A stretch of 10,434 bases of DNA from Gammaproteobacteria bacterium. Its GTDB lineage: Bacteria; Pseudomonadota; Gammaproteobacteria; Poriferisulfidales; Poriferisulfidaceae. Every line of letters begins with the position of its first letter. The first letter of the stretch is position 1. The DNA lies in NCBI GenBank assembly GCA_007571105.1, contig RKRZ01000114.1:1-10434 (forward strand). The letters run 5' to 3'. Below, piece by piece: positions 6,241 to 10,434 of the stretch. Under the pieces are notes generated by a model, which searched no databases, had not been told where the DNA came from, and saw only the letters and a list, made by a program, of their open reading frames with translations. Position numbers and translations under genes: made by a program.

Positions 6241-8562
6241 TCATGGAGCCGGAGCCAATTGCATGACGGCATAGTCGGGTCCTGGCAAAAACGGGCTTGG
6301 CAGTCCTTTCATCCAGTCTTCATGGCCGGCATGAAAAAATGGCGACAACGGATGACCGGACTGGCCTCCTGGCATATGCAGGATGCCGTATTCCTCACGG
6401 CCCGGGGTTACGACGGTGCGGTGCGAAGCGCCGAATCCAGGTCGTGCGACACGCGGAAGGTTGAGATCGCCGGCTTGGCGGTGAGAGGGAGGATCCAGCC
6501 AAAGTCCCAGAGGCGGCAACACATGGGATAAGGGATGCCGGATGTCGGTCTGGTTCAATTCCCCCCAGGTTGCTTCATCGAGGGGGCCGTCCGCAGTCAT
6601 CTCATCCAGGCTGATGCTCAGGGCCCGTCCCATTAAATCCTCCCAGTTCGTATAGCCCTGGGGCAGGAAATGTTGGGCGTTGGCGTCAATCAGGCGGGTG
6701 AGGGGGCCGTCCAGTTGCCAACGCAAGGTTTGCGGCCGGAAATAGGGGTGCTCCTGCATCCGGGAGAGCAGAGTCCGCAAAAACAACTCGTGGGTTCGCT
6801 TGCGGAAAGTTTGCAGCAACCGATAACCGATGCTGTCGGGATGCGCCTGTCCGTCCCAAGAATCCAGAATGCGCCGCACTTGGTGGGTTTCCACCGTCTC
6901 GCGAACCTCGGGATGTTCCAGAATGCGTTCCAGGCGTGTTTCCCATTCCGCGAGATAATCGGCTCTGGCGTCAAGCTGGATGGCGAGCAGGTCCGCTTCG
7001 GTGAAATGTTGACGCGCCAGCATTCGTTCCCTGATCTGCCGCCCCCGCATCGCCGCGGTGTAGCGGCCATCGCCCAGCAGGCGGAAGGATTCCCCGCCAA
7101 TGTGGCGCTGGTTGGCGGACCATAAGCGCGGCCGCAGGATGCGCGGGTATCCTTCAGGGGAAAGCCATTGAGGTCTGGGACTTTGCAGTTTGTCGCCGGA
7201 GATGGCGGTGCGCCCGTTGTGGTGGAGTCGCCGGAAGATGGGACCGGCAATTGTCCACCCCGCCGCACCATGACGATCTGCAATCAGAACGTTCTGCGCT
7301 GGGATGGCGGATTGTTGGAATAACTGCATCGCACCGGCAACATCGCGGGCCTTTTCAATGCGGCTGAAATTGATGTGAGCACCCTGCAGCCAATGACTGG
7401 CCCAGCGCAAGGCGACTCTGGGAGATTCCCAATCCATCTCTGGCTCATCTCCGAGCACAATAGGTCCCCAGCGCGAATAGCCGGTCGATGTCGCCTCGGG
7501 GTCGGGGACAAAGGCGACTTCATGGGGAGTGCGGATGTGTTCGATGGGGTCCGAATCGCTCAGGATGATGAGATCCTGGCTGTCAATATTGCTGTTGGTA
7601 AACCCCCATGCAATATGCCCGTTGCTGCCTGCAACCAGCCACGGCATTCCCGGCAGGCTGAGTCCGCTGGCCATATGAGCCTGTTCTTTGCTTTGCCATT
7701 TCCAATGCACTCGATACCAGATATTCGGCACCATCAAGACCAAGTGCATGTCATTCGCCAGAATCGCTGAGCCGTGTTCTGTAATGGCTCCATTGACGGC
7801 CATGGCGCTGCTTCCGGAGCGTTCCCAATGCGCCCGGACTTCATTCAGCGCATCGGGATCAAGGGGCGTGTTGCGCAAATCAATTTCGTAGGCTTGCGGA
7901 ATGTCAGACACCAGCCAGGGGATCGAGGAATCATCCAGCGCGGCCGCATGATGCGTATCGGTCGGGGCGAGAAAATCAGCCACCGAGCGTCCGAAAGTTT
8001 CCGCAAGAGCGGTGACGGTCGCATCGTATTCCCAGCGTGTGCCTTGCAGTACCAGGTGCATGGAGAACAGTACCAACAGGCTATCTTCTGCGGCCCAGGG
8101 ACGGGGTTTCTCCATGAGCAGGAAATACGGAAACGGCCAAACCGGCAACGCAGCGAGGCCCTGATTGACGCCTTCGGTATAGGCTTCCAGCAGTTCGCGC
8201 TCGTCGGGGGAGAGTTCGGTGAGCATGCGTCTCGCCTGTTTCTCGAAGCGATGCTTGCGGTTGTGCCGATCGAATTCCAGGGACGCCGGGCCTAGCAGCG
8301 CTGCCATTTTGCCGGCGGCGAAGCGCCGGCGCATGTCCATCGACAAGAAGCGCTCTTGGGCATGCACAAATCCGGTCGCGCGCGCAAGGTCGGTACGGGA
8401 ACGGGCCTCGATGGTGGCGTTCCCAAGCGTGTCGCGTCGCACGCTGACAGAGTCGCTCAACCCTGACAACGCGACAGGGCCGTCGAGTTGCGGGCGACTG
8501 GCGTATAGCAAGGCGCTGAGGGTCAGCGCCAGAATCAGCAAAATGCCCCCGGCGATTTTCAC
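6241..8562 (-). CDS. penicillin acylase family protein (Ntn-hydrolase, periplasmic)
   Basis: Member of the penicillin/cephalosporin/AHL acylase family (S45), which cleaves amide bonds after autocatalytic removal of a spacer to expose an N-terminal serine on the beta chain. The 773 residues fit the precursor length. An N-terminal hydrophobic segment (about 4-20) targets it to the periplasm, probably as an anchor because no clear cleavage site is visible. The alpha region covers about 30-200. The self-cleavage site is RSGSSAMAVNG near 249-258, with Ser251 as predicted nucleophile. It is followed by ANDMHL (269-274), matching the NDPHL of the family. Further landmarks are WSANQRH, whose Asn may be the oxyanion residue, PGFGASHR, and the C-terminal GGQSGHPLSPFF. 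The residues after the nucleophile (Ser-Ala-Met) differ from the usual Asn-x-Trp. It starts at a GTG, 13 bases after the FKBP gene stop, with no visible Shine-Dalgarno; the two probably form one transcript. Substrate class (beta-lactam, acyl-homoserine lactone, other) cannot be told from sequence. Confidence 0.9.
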   Translation of the reverse strand: MKIAGGILLILALTLSALLYASRPQLDGPVALSGLSDSVSVRRDTLGNATIEARSRTDLARATGFVHAQERFLSMDMRRRFAAGKMAALLGPASLEFDRHNRKHRFEKQARRMLTELSPDERELLEAYTEGVNQGLAALPVWPFPYFLLMEKPRPWAAEDSLLVLFSMHLVLQGTRWEYDATVTALAETFGRSVADFLAPTDTHHAAALDDSSIPWLVSDIPQAYEIDLRNTPLDPDALNEVRAHWERSGSSAMAVNGAITEHGSAILANDMHLVLMVPNIWYRVHWKWQSKEQAHMASGLSLPGMPWLVAGSNGHIAWGFTNSNIDSQDLIILSDSDPIEHIRTPHEVAFVPDPEATSTGYSRWGPIVLGDEPEMDWESPRVALRWASHWLQGAHINFSRIEKARDVAGAMQLFQQSAIPAQNVLIADRHGAAGWTIAGPIFRRLHHNGRTAISGDKLQSPRPQWLSPEGYPRILRPRLWSANQRHIGGESFRLLGDGRYTAAMRGRQIRERMLARQHFTEADLLAIQLDARADYLAEWETRLERILEHPEVRETVETHQVRRILDSWDGQAHPDSIGYRLLQTFRKRTHELFLRTLLSRMQEHPYFRPQTLRWQLDGPLTRLIDANAQHFLPQGYTNWEDLMGRALSISLDEMTADGPLDEATWGELNQTDIRHPLSHVLPPLGLWLDPPSHRQAGDLNLPRVARPGFGASHRTVVTPGREEYGILHMPGGQSGHPLSPFFHAGHEDWMKGLPSPFLPGPDYAVMQLAPAP

Positions 8563-8575
8563 GTTGGCAAAAAAG

Positions 8576-9070
8576 TCAGTGGATGGCCGGAGAGCTCAGA
8601 ATGTCCGGATTGCGGACTTCTTCTTCCGTCGCATCGCGTACGCTCAGGATGTTGACAAAAAACTTCAGTGTTTTGCCGGCCAGCGGATGATTTCCGTCCA
8701 GCGTCAGGGTATTGTCGTCAATGGAGGTGACACGGAAGCGATGCACATCGCCGGTTTCATTCTGGAAGTCGGCTTCGGCTCCAATATGACGGAATTCCGG
8801 AGGCACTTCGGTGACTTTCTGCGTGATCAGCAGATCCGGATCCGAGTCCCCGAAGGCATCCTGCGGGCGGACCATCACTTCGACCGTGTCGCCGGCGCGG
8901 CGGTTTTCCATGGCGGCTTCAACCCGCCGCCACAAGCCATGATCGCTGCCGTGCACATAAGAGACCGGCATATCAATCTGTTCCAGCACCTGCCCACCTT
9001 CGTCCAGAATGCGGTAGGTGAATTCCACCACTTTGTTGGTTCGGATCGTATCCTCAGTTGAGAGACTCAT
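8576..9070 (-). CDS. FKBP-type peptidyl-prolyl isomerase/chaperone, SlyD-like
   Basis: Cytoplasmic FKBP-fold protein with an inserted chaperone (IF) domain, as in SlyD and FkpB. No signal peptide is present. With the start at 9070 it has 164 residues. Residues 12-70 form the first FKBP half with YVHG (38-41). AFGDSDPDL (72-80) opens the IF insert (about 74-125). DGNHPLAGKTLKF (125-137) is the very characteristic return strand, followed by VRDATEEE. The histidine/cysteine-rich metal tail of E. coli SlyD is absent. The stretch that usually reads I-x-G-x-E reads LWRRVEAAM (46-54), and the usual Asp of the first loop is Glu30. Isomerase activity may therefore be weak while chaperone function remains. 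A longer start at 9106 adds 12 residues (MASPFLTRIQYG) before the conserved region; neither start has a good ribosome site. It is upstream of, and probably co-transcribed with, the acylase gene. Confidence 0.88.
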   Translation of the reverse strand: MSLSTEDTIRTNKVVEFTYRILDEGGQVLEQIDMPVSYVHGSDHGLWRRVEAAMENRRAGDTVEVMVRPQDAFGDSDPDLLITQKVTEVPPEFRHIGAEADFQNETGDVHRFRVTSIDDNTLTLDGNHPLAGKTLKFFVNILSVRDATEEEVRNPDILSSPAIH

Positions 9071-9106
9071 GCCGTATTGAATGCGCGTCAGGAAGGGAGA
9101 AGCCAT

Positions 9107-9239
9107 ACGGGCGCGATAGGGACATTGCCCATTTTACATTGCAGGTAGATCTCAACCGTTGCAGTAGAGGGGTGGTGCATATCCCCAAAGGGTTCAGATA
9201 GGGTTACAATGAAGCGCACATTTTTGGAGGACAATCCCC
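9107..9239. promoter_or_regulatory. divergent intergenic region between the FKBP gene and the 60-residue gene
   Basis: This 133-base gap must hold promoters in both directions. On the - strand TAAAAT (9131-9136) is a -10-like match for the FKBP gene, without a convincing -35 at proper spacing. On the + strand TACAAT (9205-9210) is a -10-like match ahead of the 60-residue gene, again with no good -35. GGGTT occurs twice, 13 bases apart, just before and inside that region, and GGGG (9169-9172) could pair with CCCC (9183-9186). None of these is strong enough to name an operator. Confidence 0.4.
9226..9230 (+). promoter_or_regulatory. strong ribosome binding site for the 60-residue protein
   Basis: GGAGG after a T run (TTTTTGGAGG) lies 9 bases before the ATG at 9240. 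It is the main reason to believe this short frame is translated. Confidence 0.75.
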
Positions 9240-9422
9240 ATGAGCATGGTTCCTACCGATTCCGTTCTCAAGCGGCACCATGAACAGATGGTCGGTTCCG
9301 GATCTTCATCCGCATCCGCTTCATCTTCGGGAGCCGCAGAGCAGTCTCCGTCGGACGCGCCCAGCGAAAGCGGGAGCGGTTGCGGTTTCCGCAAACTGCT
9401 GAAGAAAATTTTCGGCGGTTGA
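9240..9422 (+). CDS. small protein with serine-rich linker and basic amphipathic C-terminus, function unknown
   Basis: A 60-residue protein with three parts. A conserved-looking head, PTDSVLKRHHEQMV (5-18), is followed by a low-complexity middle rich in Ser, Ala and Gly (19-47). The end is GCGFRKLLKKIFGG (47-60), containing a single Cys48 and a short helix with Arg and Lys on one side and Phe, Leu and Ile on the other. There is no signal peptide. The clear GGAGG at 9226 and the separate head and tail motifs support a real gene despite its size. I have an unverified impression of similar PTDSxLxRH...LFGG proteins in other gammaproteobacteria, but I know no function. The tail could bind membrane lipid, nucleic acid or a partner protein. 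It stands alone, divergent from the FKBP gene and convergent with mlaA, with a hairpin right after its stop. Confidence 0.72.
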   Translation: MSMVPTDSVLKRHHEQMVGSGSSSASASSSGAAEQSPSDAPSESGSGCGFRKLLKKIFGG

Positions 9423-9424
9423 GT

Positions 9425-9448
9425 GCGCCCGCCGCAAGGCGGATGCGC
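9425..9448. terminator. hairpin between convergent genes, candidate bidirectional terminator
   Basis: A GC-rich stem pairs CCGCC (9429-9433) with GGCGG (9438-9442) around a GCAA tetraloop. It is extended by GCGC (9425-9428) with GCGC (9445-9448) across a two-base AT bulge. On the + strand it is followed by GCTTGACTTTATT, which is T-rich but not a continuous run. On the - strand no T run follows. It starts 3 bases after the small gene's stop and lies 9 bases beyond the mlaA stop, where a shared terminator is expected. Confidence 0.5.
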
Positions 9449-9456
9449 GCTTGACT

Positions 9457-10182
9457 TTATTCCTCGATATCGTATGCGTCGGCGTCCATTTCGCCGTCAC
9501 TGACTGCGTACGCGCGCTGGTCTAGGTAAGCATTGCGGATCAGAATATATTCGTCCTCCGTAATGCCCTCGACGCTCTCCTCGGTGTCGATCAGGTCGGC
9601 ACGATAATCCAGCAAATCGACGCCAAACAGAATGGGTGCGGCGTCGTTCGTCCAGGTTGCGGGATTGGCCGCGATGTCGAACGGCTTGCCGATCGCGTCG
9701 CGAACGGTGCTCGGGCCGAACAGGGGCAGCACGAAGTAAGGGCCTGGGCCGCTTCCCCAAGCGCCCAAGGTCTGGCCAAAGTCCTCAGAGGATTTCTCGA
9801 TGCCGAGATTGGTGGCCACATCCATGAAGCCCAGTACGCCAATGGTGCTGTTGACGGTGAATCGGGCCAGCGAGTTGAAACTCTCATCGAGCTTGCCCTG
9901 CAGCATGGTGTTGAGGAAATTTTTGATCTCGCCCAGGTTTGAGAAGAAATTGGTGACGCCTTGGTCTACGGGTTCCGGAGTGACCGTCTTGTAGAGCGTG
10001 GCGACCGGTTTGATGACGGCCTTGTCCAGCCCGTCGTTGATGGAATGCATGGCCCGGTTGTAGCCTTCCCAAGGGTCACGCGGATCCGCTGCCGCAGCAC
10101 TGATGCCAGGTAGGGATGCCAAAAGAAACCCAGCCAACAGGCTGGATAAAATCGTCGAATCCGACAGAAATGATCGCTTCAC
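9457..10182 (-). CDS. mlaA: MlaA/VacJ family outer-membrane phospholipid-removal protein, without lipobox
   Basis: MlaA sits in the outer membrane with a porin and removes misplaced phospholipids from the outer leaflet, handing them to MlaC. The 241-residue protein has the family signature throughout. DPWEGYNRAMHSIND (36-50) is followed by KPVATLYKTVTPEPV, FFSNLGEIKNFLN (79-91), LARFTVNSTIGVLGFMDVA (105-123), EDFGQTLGAWGSGPGPYFVLP (about 133-153) and GPSTVRDAIG (156-165). The tail after 195 is acidic. The start is taken as the GTG at 10182: it begins a normal signal peptide (KRSF, hydrophobic stretch 11-24, ISAAAA cleavage region). An ATG at 10221 lies inside the candidate -10 box, and an ATG at 10287 overlapping the argG stop would put 35 extra residues before the signal. 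The frame contains no cysteine at all, so it is not lipidated like E. coli MlaA and should be cut by signal peptidase I. No other mla genes are in the window. Confidence 0.93.
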   Translation of the reverse strand: MKRSFLSDSTILSSLLAGFLLASLPGISAAAADPRDPWEGYNRAMHSINDGLDKAVIKPVATLYKTVTPEPVDQGVTNFFSNLGEIKNFLNTMLQGKLDESFNSLARFTVNSTIGVLGFMDVATNLGIEKSSEDFGQTLGAWGSGPGPYFVLPLFGPSTVRDAIGKPFDIAANPATWTNDAAPILFGVDLLDYRADLIDTEESVEGITEDEYILIRNAYLDQRAYAVSDGEMDADAYDIEE

Positions 10183-10219
10183 AAAAACTTCTCGCCCCTG
10201 ACTCGGGATTGCAGGGGCC

Positions 10220-10225
10220 ATTATA
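10220..10225 (-). promoter_or_regulatory. candidate -10 box of the mlaA promoter
   Basis: A perfect TATAAT on the - strand lies between argG and mlaA. Transcription would begin near 10213, about 30 bases before the GTG at 10182, with GCGAGAAG as a possible ribosome site. At a 16-18 base spacing the -35 region has no good match. G at the second base of the extended element is present, but not the T. Confidence 0.5.
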
Positions 10226-10283
10226 ACGGATGCGTGATTGGCTCCGTTTTTGAGTGGTCGAGGAATTCGCGCAAGGTTGTGTC

Positions 10284-10434
10284 TCATCGACGCAGCCGCA
10301 GTCCGGACAACCGGATGAACCCGGTTGCGTCGGTCTGATCGAACTGTCCCTGATCGTCTTCAAAAGTGGCCTGATTCGGGTCGTAGCGGCTGTTCGGCGA
10401 GCGACGTCCTTCGACCGAGACGTTGCCCTTGTAC
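10284..10434 (-). CDS. argG: ArgG, argininosuccinate synthase, C-terminal end (partial)
   Basis: This is the last 49 codons of a gene that enters from the right edge. It ends YKGNVSVEGRRSPNSRY, then ATFEDD, FDQTDATGFIRLSGLRLRR and a TGA at 10284-10286. The YKGN-V-V-GR-SP-S-YD pattern and the GFIRLxGLRLR end are characteristic of argininosuccinate synthase, which joins citrulline and aspartate in arginine synthesis. The catalytic and nucleotide-binding parts lie outside the window. mlaA follows on the same strand about 100 bases downstream but appears to have its own promoter. No clear terminator is visible between them. Confidence 0.9.
   Translation of the reverse strand, partial: YKGNVSVEGRRSPNSRYDPNQATFEDDQGQFDQTDATGFIRLSGLRLRR

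Noticed and set aside
6670..7125. 151-codon + strand frame inside the acylase gene
   Set aside because: It lies wholly antisense to the conserved acylase sequence, with no ribosome site and no recognisable product.
8219..9061. 280-codon open frame on the + strand across the acylase start and FKBP gene
   Set aside because: It is antisense to two genes with clear family motifs, has no recognisable domain, and crosses their junction. It is an open shadow frame in GC-rich DNA.

Overview
The window looks like ordinary chromosome of a moderately GC-rich gammaproteobacterium. The evidence is the content and order of conserved housekeeping genes (cutA-dsbD, aroQ-accB-accC, mlaA, argG) and the AccC sequence, which keeps the catalytic residues of the E. 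coli enzyme at the same positions. I cannot name the genus. I see no tRNA, rRNA, insertion sequence, integrase, CRISPR array or other sign of recent transfer, and no gene-free stretch above about 135 bases.

Layout, left to right. (1) On the + strand, a possible tail of an upstream gene is followed by a secreted M48 zinc metalloprotease, the CutA protein and the thiol-disulfide transporter DsbD. They are tightly packed (9-base gap, then a 22-base overlap) and read as one envelope-quality-control operon, with a hairpin after dsbD. (2) Still on the + strand, a candidate promoter precedes aroQ (type II dehydroquinase), accB (biotin carboxyl carrier protein) and accC (biotin carboxylase), the widespread shikimate/fatty-acid-initiation cluster. 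An unrecognised 82-residue protein is coupled to the end of accC, where related bacteria often have prmA. (3) On the - strand, converging with that operon, a SlyD-like FKBP protein and a periplasmic penicillin-acylase-family hydrolase form a two-gene unit. (4) Divergent from the FKBP gene is a 60-residue protein gene with a strong ribosome binding site, a serine-rich middle and a basic amphipathic C-terminus. (5) On the - strand, converging with it across a shared hairpin, lies mlaA (outer-membrane phospholipid removal), preceded by the last 49 codons of argG, which runs off the right edge.

Functionally, much of the window serves the cell envelope: proteolysis and disulfide isomerisation in the periplasm, malonyl-CoA supply for lipid synthesis, and lipid asymmetry through MlaA. 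I did not find a clearly new multi-gene system. The points most worth a second look are the two small unrecognised proteins, the non-canonical nucleophile motif of the acylase, the altered active-site stretch of the FKBP protein, and an MlaA that contains no cysteine and so cannot be a conventional lipoprotein.
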